DNA of 64,000 nt from Pseudooceanicola nanhaiensis (GCF_020171315.1 NZ_JAIUZP010000011.1:97050-161049); one strand, 5' to 3'; counted from the stretch's first letter, positions 39,359 to 48,955 are shown. Numbers and translations: made by a program. Notes: generated from the sequence alone by a model not told the origin.

Positions 39359-40014
39359 TCCATCAGTTCCGGCAGGTAGAGCCGTTTCAGCCGCAGGGCG
39401 AGCGCCTCGGGCCGGTCCCTCTCACCCGGGCCCTGCCCCAATGCGGCAAAGCCGAAGTTGGAGTGACTGCGCAGGCTGAAGCACATGATGATCAGCGCCC
39501 CGATCCGGAAACGCAGTTCGTCCTCCCCCAGCCGCGCCATAGGCGTCTCTGACAGCGCGTGGGTCAGCCCGGCGATGATCTCTGACAGCGCGCCCTCGAA
39601 GATGATGCCGAAGGCCTCGGCGTCCTCCGCCTCGCAGCGCATGAAGAAGCGCGGCCAGTCCTGCTGCGGCTTCTCCTGCAGGATGTTGCGCACCGTCGCC
39701 TCCAGCGCCGCCTCGACCCGCGCCAGCGGCGGGGCCTGCGTGGCAAGCGCCGCGCGCACGCTGGCCGTCACCCCGCGGACGTTCTCGGCGATCTGCGCCG
39801 CGCAGGCGAGGTACAGCTCCCGCTTGCCGCCGAAGTGGTAGGAGACCGCCGCCAGCCCCGCCCCGCTGCGCTTCGCAATGTCACGCAGGCTGGCGCCTTC
39901 GTAGCCATGGGTGCCGAAGGCGGCGATGCCCGCCTCGATCAGGCGGGTGCGCTTGGCCTCGCTGCGCGCCTGCTGGCGCTCGGGCCGGGCGGAGGAGAAG
40001 GGGCAGCCGGTCAT
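39346..40014 (-). CDS. TetR-family regulator of the adjacent RND operon
   Basis: A 222-residue TetR repressor. The HTH is at residues ~25-65 (ASLRDIAKRSGAGLAAVSYHFGGKRELY). The C-terminal part has the pattern of CerR/AefR-like TetR proteins that control RND pumps. It is divergent from the efflux operon, and a GAAACGATCGTTCC dyad lies in the shared gap. Autoregulation and repression of the pump are inferred. Confidence 0.85.
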   Translation of the reverse strand: MTGCPFSSARPERQQARSEAKRTRLIEAGIAAFGTHGYEGASLRDIAKRSGAGLAAVSYHFGGKRELYLACAAQIAENVRGVTASVRAALATQAPPLARVEAALEATVRNILQEKPQQDWPRFFMRCEAEDAEAFGIIFEGALSEIIAGLTHALSETPMARLGEDELRFRIGALIIMCFSLRSHSNFGFAALGQGPGERDRPEALALRLKRLYLPELMDQAT

Positions 40015-40056
40015 GCCCCGTCATACCAGAGCACCGCCCGGGGCGGCAACGAATTT

Positions 40057-40070
40057 GAAACGATCGTTCC
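40057..40070. promoter_or_regulatory. Putative TetR operator
   Basis: GAAACGATCGTTCC, with a perfect 10-bp core AACGATCGTT, between the TetR gene and the RND operon. AACGNNCGTT-like sites are typical for TetR repressors. Confidence 0.6.
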
Positions 40071-40138
40071 AAAACTGTTGATGCAGCGGGATGCGGCTGC
40101 TACCAACGTCGGCAATCCTGCCGCGAAAGGGTCCGACC

Positions 40139-41209
40139 ATGCCCCCTGCTCCCCGCCTGCCGCGTCTTCTTCTGTCGTCCCTCATGCTGTGCGCGCCCGG
40201 CCTTGCCGTGGCGCAGGAGGCAGGCGCCCTGCCCGTCACCGTGGTGCGCGCGGATTTCGCCCCGGTCACGATCAGCGCCACGCTGACCGGCGTGACCGAG
40301 GCAAAGGACAGCGCCGACATGGCCTTCCGCGATGGCGGGCGCATCGTCTCGCTTGCGGTCGATGTGGGCGACCGGGTCACCGAGGGGCAGGAGCTGGGCC
40401 GGATCGACGACCGGCAGGCGCAGGAGGCGCTGCGCGAGGCGCAGGCGCAGCTGCGCGCGGCCGAGGCCAACCGCGACCGGGCCGAGCAGGAGTACACCCG
40501 ACAGGGCGCCATGTATGACCGGGGCGTGACCACCGGCGCCACGCTCGACAGCGCGCGGGAGAGTTTCCGCACCGCCGTCTCCAGCGTCGAGCAGGCCCGC
40601 GCCAGCGTCGAACAGGCGCAGATCACCCTCGACGAGACCCGGCTGACCGCGCCCTTCGACGGCACGGTGACCGCGCGCAATGCCGATCCCGGCCAGATCG
40701 TCGGCGCGGCCACGGCGGTGCTGGAACTGGCGGCGGATCGCGGCGTGGTGGCGCTGTTCTACACGCCCGAGGGCTATGTGGACGAGGCGGTCCATGCCCG
40801 CGACATGCGCTTCAGCCTGCTGGACGAACCCGCCCTGCCGATCACCGGCACCGTGTCCGAGATCTCGCCCATGATCGACCCGACCAACGGGTCGGTCGCG
40901 GTGAAGGTGGCGCTGGATGCCGGGACGGCGCCGATCCCGCTGGGGGCGGCGATCAGCGGGACGGTGCTCTTCGACATCCCCGACACCGCCGCCCTGCCGT
41001 GGGAGGCGCTGACCTCGGACGAGAGCGGGCCTGCGGTCTGGGTGATGGGCGCGGACGGCACGGCCTCGCTGACGCCGGTGACGGTGGAGCGCTACCAGAC
41101 CGACCGGGTGCTGATCTCGGACGGCGTGACCGAGGGCGCGGAGGTCGTGGTGAAGGGGGCGCATCTGGTGTTCCCGGGCCGGGCGCTGCGCGTGGTGGAG
41201 GGCGAGTGA
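40139..41209 (+). CDS. RND efflux periplasmic adaptor (MFP) 1
   Basis: A 356-residue membrane-fusion protein. The signal peptide is PRLLLSSLMLCAPGLAVA, the lipoyl-like half-motifs are DVGDRVTEGQELGRIDD and LTAPFDGTVTARNADPGQIV, and an alpha-helical hairpin of about 90 residues lies between them. It links the pump to an outer-membrane channel; no channel gene is adjacent. It is followed by a 323-base non-coding interruption and then by a second adaptor. Confidence 0.88.
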   Translation: MPPAPRLPRLLLSSLMLCAPGLAVAQEAGALPVTVVRADFAPVTISATLTGVTEAKDSADMAFRDGGRIVSLAVDVGDRVTEGQELGRIDDRQAQEALREAQAQLRAAEANRDRAEQEYTRQGAMYDRGVTTGATLDSARESFRTAVSSVEQARASVEQAQITLDETRLTAPFDGTVTARNADPGQIVGAATAVLELAADRGVVALFYTPEGYVDEAVHARDMRFSLLDEPALPITGTVSEISPMIDPTNGSVAVKVALDAGTAPIPLGAAISGTVLFDIPDTAALPWEALTSDESGPAVWVMGADGTASLTPVTVERYQTDRVLISDGVTEGAEVVVKGAHLVFPGRALRVVEGE

Positions 41210-41414
41210 TGTTGATGCGGTTTTTCGGGTCGCGGTGGTTTGGTGCGGGCGCGCGCCGGGCGAGGACGATGCCGGAGGGCATGGAGGGGGGTACGCGTTG
41301 CACGGCACAGTCCGGCACGTCGTCTTTCATGGCGCAAGACAACATTCATACATTCTATGCCCTGCGTAGAAGCGCTCCGTCTCTCCTGACCGCGCAACAA
41401 ACGCCTCAAGAAGG

Positions 41415-41497
41415 TTCCGCCCGGCCGCAGGCCGGGCAGCGCCGACCCGCCCCCATGGGGCGGCGCTATTGCGCCACCCCGCGGGACGGCGCTGCCC
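41415..41497 (-). repeat. Palindromic REP/MITE-like element, copy 2
   Basis: Inverted copy of the element at 6727-6847. The outer arms GGGCAGCGCCG and CGGCGCTGCCC are conserved, with CCGGCCGCAGGCCGG, CCCCATGGGG and GGCGCTATTGCGCC inside. It lies in the 41210-41532 gap between the two adaptor genes. No gene is convincing in that gap. Confidence 0.75.
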
Positions 41498-41532
41498 TTC
41501 GCATACCTGACAGACGTGATGAAACTGCCGCC

Positions 41533-42675
41533 GTGACGCCCCGGGCAACTGGCACCCTGTCGCTTCGCTTCAAAGGCATCCCCAAACCGGCACTACCCTC
41601 CCTCCCCAAAACCCTCCTCGCCCTCGCCCTGATCCCCCTCCTTGCCGCCTGCAAGGAAGAGGCCCCGCCCGACTATGGCCCCCGCCCGGTGGTCTCGATC
41701 CTCGTCACGCCCTCGACCATCGAAGAGCGCGGCATCACCGGCACGGTCACCGCCGCGACCGAGAGCGACCTCGGCTTCCTGACCGCAGGCCGGATCATCA
41801 CCCGCCCCGCCTCGGTCGGTGACACCGTCAGCGAGGGCGAACTGCTTGCCCGCCTCGACGGCTCCGACCTCGAGAACACCCGCCGCTCCGCCGCCGCCGG
41901 TGTCAGCGCCGCCGAGGTGCAGCTGGAAACGGCGCAACACACGCTCGACCGGGTCTCGGCCCTGCAGGATCGCGGCGTGGCCAGCCAGTCCGACCTCGAA
42001 GAGGCGCAGCGTGGCCTCGCCGCCGCCCAGGCCGAGCAGGCCCGCGCGAGTGCCGCCCTGAAACGGGCCGAGGATGCGCTGACCCATACCGAGCTAAAGG
42101 CCCCCCGCGACGGCGTCATCACCGAAACCTACGAGGAGCCCGGCACCGTCGTCAGCGCCGGGCAGGCCGTCCTGCATATCGCCGCCACCGGCGAGCGCGA
42201 GGCGGTGATCGACGTGGCCGAGGCCGCGGCCCGTGTCCTGCAGCCGGGCGATGTCTTCGAGGTCACCTCCCGCGTGACGCCGGGCATCCGCACCACCGGC
42301 ACATTGACCGAGATCGACCCGGTGGCCGATGCCACCACCCTGACCCGCCGCGCCCATATCGCGCTCGACAACCCGCCCGAGGGGATGCGCCTCGGGGCGC
42401 TCGTCGTGGTGCGGCTGACCGGCGCACGGGAGGAACGACTGACGATCCCCCCGGCCCTGCTGATCCGTGACCGCGCCACGCCCACGGTCTGGCGTGTCAC
42501 CCGCAACGGCAACGGCGACACGGGCACCGTCAGCGCCGTGGAGATCGAGACGGAGGACGAGCCCGGCGGCACGCTGCGGGTGCTCTCCGGCCTCGAGATC
42601 GGGGACGAGATCGTCGCCAAGGGCGTCAATTCACTGAAGGACGGCGACTCTGTCGGCGCACGGGTACAGCAATGA
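41533..42675 (+). CDS. RND efflux periplasmic adaptor (MFP) 2, lipoprotein
   Basis: A ~380-residue membrane-fusion protein. A lipoprotein signal ends in LALIPLLAAC; the lipoyl half-motifs are PASVGDTVSEGELLARLDG and LKAPRDGVITETYEEPGTVV. The start is uncertain: GTG 41533 gives a sensible signal peptide, but no clear ribosome-binding site is visible; the frame is open much further upstream through the repeat. Its stop overlaps the pump start by 4 bases (ATGA). The repeat insertion may have altered its 5' end. Confidence 0.83.
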   Translation: MTPRATGTLSLRFKGIPKPALPSLPKTLLALALIPLLAACKEEAPPDYGPRPVVSILVTPSTIEERGITGTVTAATESDLGFLTAGRIITRPASVGDTVSEGELLARLDGSDLENTRRSAAAGVSAAEVQLETAQHTLDRVSALQDRGVASQSDLEEAQRGLAAAQAEQARASAALKRAEDALTHTELKAPRDGVITETYEEPGTVVSAGQAVLHIAATGEREAVIDVAEAAARVLQPGDVFEVTSRVTPGIRTTGTLTEIDPVADATTLTRRAHIALDNPPEGMRLGALVVVRLTGAREERLTIPPALLIRDRATPTVWRVTRNGNGDTGTVSAVEIETEDEPGGTLRVLSGLEIGDEIVAKGVNSLKDGDSVGARVQQ

Positions 42676-45600
42676 CGGGTTTCAACCTCTCCGACTGGGC
42701 GCTGCGGCACCGCTCCTTCGTCTGGTATCTCATGATCGCCTCGCTGGTCGCCGGCGCGCTCAGCTACATCAGCCTGGGACGCGAGGAAGACCCCTCCTTC
42801 ACCATCAAGACCATGGTGATCACCGCCGCCATGCCCGGCGCCTCGACCGAGGAGATGCGCGAACAGGTCACCGACCGGATCGAGAAGAAGCTGGAGGAAC
42901 TGGACGAGCTCGACGCCACCCGCTCCGTCACGGCGCCGGGGGCCACGGTCGTCTACATCGACCTCGCGCCCACCACCCGGGGGCCGGCGATCCCGCAAAT
43001 CTGGCAACAGGTCCGCAACATGATGTCCGACATCCGCGCGGATTTCCCCAGCGAGTTCCAAGGCTTCAGCTTCAACGATTCCTTCGGGGACGTCTTCGGC
43101 AACATCTATGCCTTCACCTCCGACGGCTTCTCCCCGCGCGAGATGCGCGATTATCTCGAGGACATCCGCACCGAGGTGCAGGCCCTGCCCGACGCCGGCA
43201 AGGTCGAGCTTCTGGGCACCCGGGACGAGGTGATCTACCTCGAGTTCTCCACTCGCAAGCTGGCGGCCCTCGGGCTTGACCAGTCGCAGGTGATCTCGAC
43301 CCTGCAGGACCAGAACGCGATCTCGCCCTCGGGCATCGTGGACACCGGGCAGGAGCAGGTCCTCGTCCGGGTTGGCGGGCAGTTCCAGGATGCGGCGAGC
43401 CTCTCTGCCGTGAACCTGCGGGTGGGCGACCGCTTCTTCAACCTCTCCGACCTCGGCACGATCACCCGCGGCTACGAGGACCCGCCCTCGGAGGTCTTCC
43501 ACCTCAACGGGCAGGAGGCCATGGCCCTGACCATCGGCATGGCCGAGGGCGGCAATATCCTCGACTTCGGCGAGGAGCTGAAAACGCTCATGGCGCGGGT
43601 GCAGGCCAACCTGCCGGTGGGCATCCAGATGCACCTCGTGGCGGATCAGCCCGACGTGGTGGACCACGCGGTCAACGAATTCGTCCGCGCCCTCGTCGAG
43701 GCCATCGTGATCGTCCTCGCGGTGACCTTCGTCAGCCTCGGCCTGCGGGCCGGCTTCGTCGTCACGCTCTCGATCCCGCTGGTGCTGGCGCTGACCTTCG
43801 TGGTGCTGGAGCAATGGGGCATCACCCTGCAACGGGTGTCGCTCGGTGCGCTGATCATCGCCCTCGGCCTGCTGGTGGATGACGCGATGATCGCCATCGA
43901 GACGATGATCTCGCGGCTGGAGGTCGGCGACAGCCTGACCAAGGCCGCCTCCTTCGCCTGGACCTCGATCGCCTTCCCGATGCTCTCGGGCACGCTGGTG
44001 ACGGTGGTGGGCTTCATCCCGATCGGGCTCAACGCCTCGCAGGCGGGGGAATACACCTTCTCGCTCTTCGTGGTGATCGCGGTCTCGCTGATGCTGTCGT
44101 GGATCGTGGCGGTGCTCTTTGCGCCGCTCCTGGGGGTGACCTTCCTGCCCAAGACCATGAAGCACCACAACCCCGAGCCGGGCCGCCTGCGCCGTGGCTT
44201 CCACGGGGCGCTGCGGGCCACGATGCGCCATCCCTACCTCGCGATCCTCGCCACGCTGGCGATCTTTGCCACCAGCCTCTGGGGCATGAAGCACGTGGAG
44301 TTCCAGTTCTTCCCCGCCTCCGACCGGCCCGAGCTTCTGGTGGACATCAACGCCCGCCAGAACAGTGCCATCGCGGAGACCGCACAGACCATCGCGCGGC
44401 TGGAAAGCCACCTCGCGGGCGACGCGGACATCGACCACTGGACGGCCTACATCGGCCGGGGCGCCCCGCGCTTCATCCTGACGCTGGACGTGCCGACGCC
44501 CGGCCCCTTCATGGGCCAGCTGGTGATCCAGGCCAGGGACATCGAGGCCCGCGACCGGGTCCGTGCAAGGATCGACGCGCTGCAGGACGACTTCCCCGGT
44601 GTCGAGCTCTTCACCAAGCTGCTGGAACTGGGCCCGCCGGTGGGCAAGCCGGTGCAATACCGCGTCTCCGGCCCCGACACCGGCGAAGTGCGCCGCATCG
44701 CCCGCGAGTTGACCTCGCTCATCGCACGCGATGACCGGCTGACCGCCATCGCGCCGGACTGGAACGAACCGGCCCGGGTGGTGCGGGTCGAGGTGGATCA
44801 GGACAAGGCCCGCCAGCTGGGCGTCGCGGTGGGGGACGTCTCGGGCGCGCTCTACTCCGTCTTCTCGGGCAAGACCGTGACCCAGCTGCGCGATGCGACC
44901 TACCTTGTCGACGTGGTGGCCCGGGGCGAGGCCTCGGACCGCACGGATGTCTCGGCGCTGGCCAACCTGCAACTGCAAAGCTCCGACGGCACGCCGATCC
45001 CGCTCTCCAGCCTCGCGACGCTGGTCTACAGCACCGAACAGCCGGTGATCTACCAGCGCAACCGCCGCCCCACGATCACCGTGAAGGCCGCCATGGCCGG
45101 GGATGACCAGCCGCTTTCGGTGGTCGAGGACCTCGCCCCCGCGGTCGCGGCCTTCGCCGCAGATCTCCCCCTCGGCTACCGGATCGAGGCCGGCGGCACC
45201 GCCGAGAGCACCGGCGACAGCACCGGGCCGATCGCCGCCGTGGTGCCGCTCATGCTGCTGCTCATGGTCACGCTGGTGATGATCCAGATGCAGAGCTTCC
45301 GGCTCAGCCTGATCGTGCTGGCCGCCGCGCCCCTCGGGCTGATCGGTGTCACCGCGGCACTGCTGCTCTCGGGTGCGCCGCTCGGCTTCGTGGCGATCCT
45401 CGGGGTGCTGGCGCTGGTGGGCATCCTGATCCGCAACTCCATCATCCTCGTGCACGAGGTGGAAAACCAGCGCCACGCGGGCCTCGACCGCTGGAACGCG
45501 GTCTTCACCGCCTCGGACAGCCGGGCCCGTCCGATCCTGTTGACGGCAGCGGCGGCCAGCCTCGCCCTGATCCCCATCGCCCGCCAGATCTTCTGGGGCC

Positions 45601-45713
45601 CGATGGCCTATGCGATGATGGGCGGGATCATCGCAGGCACGCTGATCACCCTGCTCTTCGTCCCCGCGCTCTACATCGCCATCTTCCGGGTGCGGGAAAG
45701 CCCCCGCCCCTGA
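42672..45713 (+). CDS. RND-family multidrug efflux pump (AcrB/MexF-like)
   Basis: A 1013-residue proton-driven pump of the inner membrane. It has the usual twelve helices and two large periplasmic loops. The proton-relay aspartate is visible in ALIIALGLLVDDAMIAIE; GALAF-like duplicated blocks (GVLALVGILIRNSIILVHEVE) mark the second half. Length is normal for the family. Translationally coupled to adaptor 2 by a 4-base overlap. The pump probably serves hydrophobic drugs or solvents. Confidence 0.93.
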   Translation: MTGFNLSDWALRHRSFVWYLMIASLVAGALSYISLGREEDPSFTIKTMVITAAMPGASTEEMREQVTDRIEKKLEELDELDATRSVTAPGATVVYIDLAPTTRGPAIPQIWQQVRNMMSDIRADFPSEFQGFSFNDSFGDVFGNIYAFTSDGFSPREMRDYLEDIRTEVQALPDAGKVELLGTRDEVIYLEFSTRKLAALGLDQSQVISTLQDQNAISPSGIVDTGQEQVLVRVGGQFQDAASLSAVNLRVGDRFFNLSDLGTITRGYEDPPSEVFHLNGQEAMALTIGMAEGGNILDFGEELKTLMARVQANLPVGIQMHLVADQPDVVDHAVNEFVRALVEAIVIVLAVTFVSLGLRAGFVVTLSIPLVLALTFVVLEQWGITLQRVSLGALIIALGLLVDDAMIAIETMISRLEVGDSLTKAASFAWTSIAFPMLSGTLVTVVGFIPIGLNASQAGEYTFSLFVVIAVSLMLSWIVAVLFAPLLGVTFLPKTMKHHNPEPGRLRRGFHGALRATMRHPYLAILATLAIFATSLWGMKHVEFQFFPASDRPELLVDINARQNSAIAETAQTIARLESHLAGDADIDHWTAYIGRGAPRFILTLDVPTPGPFMGQLVIQARDIEARDRVRARIDALQDDFPGVELFTKLLELGPPVGKPVQYRVSGPDTGEVRRIARELTSLIARDDRLTAIAPDWNEPARVVRVEVDQDKARQLGVAVGDVSGALYSVFSGKTVTQLRDATYLVDVVARGEASDRTDVSALANLQLQSSDGTPIPLSSLATLVYSTEQPVIYQRNRRPTITVKAAMAGDDQPLSVVEDLAPAVAAFAADLPLGYRIEAGGTAESTGDSTGPIAAVVPLMLLLMVTLVMIQMQSFRLSLIVLAAAPLGLIGVTAALLLSGAPLGFVAILGVLALVGILIRNSIILVHEVENQRHAGLDRWNAVFTASDSRARPILLTAAAASLALIPIARQIFWGPMAYAMMGGIIAGTLITLLFVPALYIAIFRVRESPRP

Positions 45714-45714
45714 T

Positions 45715-45756
45715 CCCTTTCCCTTTCCCTTTCCCTTTCCCTTTCCCTTTCCGTTT
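45715..45756. repeat. Hexanucleotide tandem repeat (CCCTTT)6-7
   Basis: Six perfect CCCTTT units (45715-45750) plus a seventh with one change (CCGTTT), directly after the RND pump stop codon. Such tracts can vary in copy number by slippage. Confidence 0.9.
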
Positions 45757-45807
45757 CCGAAATATCCCGGGGGGAATTGGCCGCAGGCCAAGGGGGGCAG
45801 CGCCCCC
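45754..45807 (+). repeat. Stop-codon-associated double-hairpin repeat, copy 1
   Basis: TTTCCGAAATATCCCGGGGG followed by TTGGCCGCAGGCCAA (hairpin) and GGGGGCAGCGCCCCC (hairpin). The same plan occurs at 51264 and, inverted, at 60011. It lies 40 bases after the pump stop, in the same orientation as the gene. Confidence 0.75.
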
Positions 45808-45896
45808 ACCCCGCCCGCCGCAGGCGCAAACGACAGAGGGGCCCGGCAGGGCCCCTCTTCGTTTCCGTGTCGAACGTCCCGCGTCCGCGGCGGCGC

Positions 45897-47780
45897 TCAG
45901 GCCTCCCAGACGTAGGGCCGCGTATAGCTGCCCATCAGCGCGTTGACGGCGGCGCGATCCGCCTCGCCCTCGGCGCGGATCACGGCGGTCAGCCCGGTCT
46001 TCTTGTCGTCCACGACCTCGATCACATGGGCCGGCACGCCCGCCTCTTCCAGCGCCGCGTTGTAGACCCGCTTGATCGCGGACTTGCGCAGGTCGGGCTT
46101 GAAGACCTTGCCGACGGCGGTCTTGGGCAGCGCGTCGAGCACCTCGATATGCTTGGGATAGGCGGCGCGTTCGTGGATGTGCAGCCGGGCGTGGGCCATT
46201 AGCTCCTCCGCCGTCACCTCGGCCCCAGCAACCAGTTCGACATAGGCGCAGGGCAGTTCGCCCGCGTGCCTGTCCGGCTGGCCGATGGCACCGGCAAAGG
46301 CCACCGCCGGGTGGGTCAGCAGGGCTTCCTCGATCTCCGCCGGGTCGATGTTGTGGCCGCCGCGGATGATCAGGTCCTTGGCGCGGCCGGTGATCCACAG
46401 GTAGCCGTCCGCGTCGATCCGCCCGAGGTCCCCGGTGCGCAGGTAGCGCTCGTAGTGGAAGAGATCGTGGTTCTTCGCCGCCTCGGTATAGGTCGAGCCC
46501 TCGAAGACGCCGGGGTTGGCGACGCAGATCTCGCCCACCTCGTCGATGCCGCATTCCACCGGCCCGTCGGGCCCGGCATGCAGGATGCGCACCTCCGTGT
46601 AGGGGAAGGGAATCCCGACGGAGCCGATCTTCTTCTCCCCGTCCACCGGGTTGACCGAGACGAGGCAGGTCGCCTCGGTCAGGCCATAGCCCTCGATGAT
46701 CGTGACGCCGGTCTGGCGCTCGAAGCGGTTGAACAGCTCCTTGGGCAGCGGCGCCGAGCCCGAGAAGGAGGTTTTCACCGTCGAGACATCCGCATCCACC
46801 GGCCGCTGCATCAGTGCCGAGACGGCAGTGGGCACGGTGATGATGAAGCTGATCTTCCAGCGCTCGCAGAGCTTCCAGAAATTGTCGAAGACCCCGTCGC
46901 CGCGATAGCCCGCAGGCGTGGGGAAGACCACGTGCCCGCCCGAGCAGACCATGGCCATCATGATCACGTGGCAGGCAAAGACATGGAACAGCGGCAGCGG
47001 GCAGATGACATTGTCTTCCTCGGTGAAGAGCAGCGTCGCCCCCAGCCAGCCATTGTAGAGGATGCCGGAATACTTGTGCTGCGCCACCTTGGGCATGCCC
47101 GTGGTGCCGCCGGTGTGGAAATAGGCCGCGACCCGGTCGCCCGCGCTGTCCTCGAAGGCCAGCGTGGCGGGATGTTTCGCGACCTCGGCGGTGTAGCTGA
47201 GGATGTCGGCATGGTGCTTGCCCGAGACCTTGGGCCGGATCAGCGGCACGATCCAGCTTTTCGGCGGGCTGAGGTAGCGGTTGAGATCGACCTCCAGCAC
47301 CGTGTGAACGGCGGGCGCATGGCGCACGGCCTCGTTCATCTTCTGGGCGATGTCGGTCTTGGGGAAGGCCTTCAGCGTCACGACGATCTTCGCGCCGGTC
47401 TCGCGCAGGATCGAGCCGATCTGCTCGGGCTCCAGCAGCGGGTTGATCGGCGTCACGATCCCCGCAATCGCCCCGGCCATGATCGAGACCGCCATTTCGA
47501 GGCAGTTCGGCATCACCAGCGCCACCACGTCCGTCTCCCCGATGCCGAGGCTGCGGAAGAGGTTCGCCGCACGGCAGACCTCGCGGTGCATCTCGGCCCA
47601 GTTCAGCGTCTGCGCCGGGTCCTTCGGCCCCGAGGTCAGCTGGAACGAGACCGCATCATGTTCCGGAAACTTCTCGGCGGTGCGCGCCAGCTGTCCGTAC
47701 AGCGTCGCGGGCACGTCGCGCTCCTGCCACGGCATTTCCCGCTCGATGGCCAATGCATCTTCAACCGATGCGAAACTCAT
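45897..47780 (-). CDS. Acyl-CoA synthetase (AMP-forming)
   Basis: A 627-residue ANL-family enzyme that activates a carboxylic acid with ATP and CoA. Motifs in order: HTGGTTGMPKVAQHK (variant P-loop-like motif), EGYGLTEATCL, YLRTGDLGRIDADGY, and PKTAVGKVFKPDLRK near the C terminus with the catalytic lysine. The variant TGGTTGMPK and long insertions suggest a long-chain or aromatic substrate, but this cannot be set from sequence. GGGAGGA precedes the start. It is transcribed away from rplS. Confidence 0.85.
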   Translation of the reverse strand: MSFASVEDALAIEREMPWQERDVPATLYGQLARTAEKFPEHDAVSFQLTSGPKDPAQTLNWAEMHREVCRAANLFRSLGIGETDVVALVMPNCLEMAVSIMAGAIAGIVTPINPLLEPEQIGSILRETGAKIVVTLKAFPKTDIAQKMNEAVRHAPAVHTVLEVDLNRYLSPPKSWIVPLIRPKVSGKHHADILSYTAEVAKHPATLAFEDSAGDRVAAYFHTGGTTGMPKVAQHKYSGILYNGWLGATLLFTEEDNVICPLPLFHVFACHVIMMAMVCSGGHVVFPTPAGYRGDGVFDNFWKLCERWKISFIITVPTAVSALMQRPVDADVSTVKTSFSGSAPLPKELFNRFERQTGVTIIEGYGLTEATCLVSVNPVDGEKKIGSVGIPFPYTEVRILHAGPDGPVECGIDEVGEICVANPGVFEGSTYTEAAKNHDLFHYERYLRTGDLGRIDADGYLWITGRAKDLIIRGGHNIDPAEIEEALLTHPAVAFAGAIGQPDRHAGELPCAYVELVAGAEVTAEELMAHARLHIHERAAYPKHIEVLDALPKTAVGKVFKPDLRKSAIKRVYNAALEEAGVPAHVIEVVDDKKTGLTAVIRAEGEADRAAVNALMGSYTRPYVWEA

Positions 47781-47940
47781 CAGGTATCCTCCCTTATTCC
47801 ACGCCCCGGCTCCTGCGCCCGGACATGGCCCCTCGTGCCGAAAATGGAGGGCAAACCCGCCGCTGGCAAGTTTGACGGAACGTAGAAAGCCCGGCCACGG
47901 TCGCGCGCCGTCACGTCACCCCGCCCCACCGAGGGGCCCG

Positions 47941-47969
47941 TTGACCCGGCCCCCGACCGGGTCTATCCC
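47941..47969 (+). promoter_or_regulatory. Possible sigma-70 promoter upstream of rplS
   Basis: TTGACC, a 17-base spacer and TATCCC. If used, it gives a leader of about 360 bases before rplS. The 47781-48338 gap has no convincing gene; it also contains several GC hairpins. Confidence 0.4.
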
Positions 47970-48302
47970 GCACCCGGGCCCAAGGCCAGCGTCCGGCGGC
48001 GCGATCCCCGGAAAACCGGGCGTTTTCGCCGATCTTCGCCTTGATTTCCTCATGGAAACCTCCTAAACGGCGGCATCCGGGATTCTGCCGCAGGGCGGGC
48101 GCCCCTGTCGTACGTGGCAGGACGCTCCTCAAGGCCCCCGGACAGGACCCGCCACGGGCGGTCCGGCAGCGACGATGGTGCATTCTTCTGCCCATCCTGC
48201 CGGAAGCCCCGGGTCCGACGCAAGAAACGACGACTTACCTCTGGCGGGCTGCCATGCGCGGGACCCGGTGAAGACACAGAGCTCTGGGACGACAACAAAC
48301 CT

Positions 48303-48318
48303 TCGCGGAATACCGCGA
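48303..48318 (+). promoter_or_regulatory. Hairpin just before the rplS ribosome-binding site
   Basis: TCGCGG-AATA-CCGCGA, a perfect 6-bp stem with a 4-base loop, ending 7 bases before AGGAG (48326-48330). Position suggests a possible influence on translation of L19; no known leader family was recognised. Confidence 0.35.
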
Positions 48319-48338
48319 GCCAGATAGGAGATGATCAG

Positions 48339-48722
48339 ATGGACCTGATCGCACAGCTGGAGGCGGAACAGATCGCCTCCCTCGGGAAGACCATTCCCGA
48401 CTTCAAGGCCGGCGACACCATTCGCGTCGGCTACAAGGTGACCGAAGGCACCCGTACCCGTGTTCAGATGTACGAGGGCGTTTGCATCTCGCGCAAGAAC
48501 GGTTCGGGCATCGCCGGTTCGTTCACCGTCCGCAAGATTTCCTTCGGTGAAGGCGTGGAACGTGTGTTCCCCCTCTTCTCGACCAACATCGAGTCGATCG
48601 AAGTTGTCCGTCGTGGCCGCGTCCGTCGCGCCAAGCTGTACTACCTGCGCTCGCGTCGCGGTAAATCGGCGCGTATCGCCGAGGTCAGCAACTACAAGCC
48701 GAAATCCGGCGCTGAAGCGTAA
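48339..48722 (+). CDS. rplS: 50S ribosomal protein L19
   Basis: The 127-residue protein has the L19 core ([61 protein letters not shown]). The start at 48339 follows AGGAG. It lies 11 bases before rpmE, so the two form an operon. The frame is open upstream to 48114 but that part is not L19-like. Confidence 0.97.
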   Translation: MDLIAQLEAEQIASLGKTIPDFKAGDTIRVGYKVTEGTRTRVQMYEGVCISRKNGSGIAGSFTVRKISFGEGVERVFPLFSTNIESIEVVRRGRVRRAKLYYLRSRRGKSARIAEVSNYKPKSGAEA

Positions 48723-48733
48723 GGAACAGTCAG

Positions 48734-48955
48734 ATGAAAAAAGACATCCATCCCGACTACCACTTCATCGACGTCAAGATGACCGACGGCACCGTGATCC
48801 AGATGCGGTCCACCTGGGGCAAAGAAGGCGACACCATGTCGCTCGACATCGACCCCACCGTGCACCCCGCATGGACCGGCGGTTCGTCGCGCCTGCTGGA
48901 CGCCGGCGGCCGCGTGTCGAAGTTCAAGAACAAATACGCCGGCCTGGGCTTCTGA
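48734..48955 (+). CDS. rpmE: 50S ribosomal protein L31
   Basis: The 73-residue protein starts [14 protein letters not shown] and ends [11 protein letters not shown]. The zinc-binding CxxC found in one class of L31 is absent, so this is the zinc-independent (C-minus) class. Cotranscribed with rplS and followed by a terminator. Confidence 0.96.
   Translation: MKKDIHPDYHFIDVKMTDGTVIQMRSTWGKEGDTMSLDIDPTVHPAWTGGSSRLLDAGGRVSKFKNKYAGLGF

Noticed and set aside
42129..45809. 1226-codon minus-strand ORF opposite the RND pump
   Set aside because: High-GC antisense shadow; His/Arg/Asp-rich without motifs, while the plus strand encodes a full RND pump.
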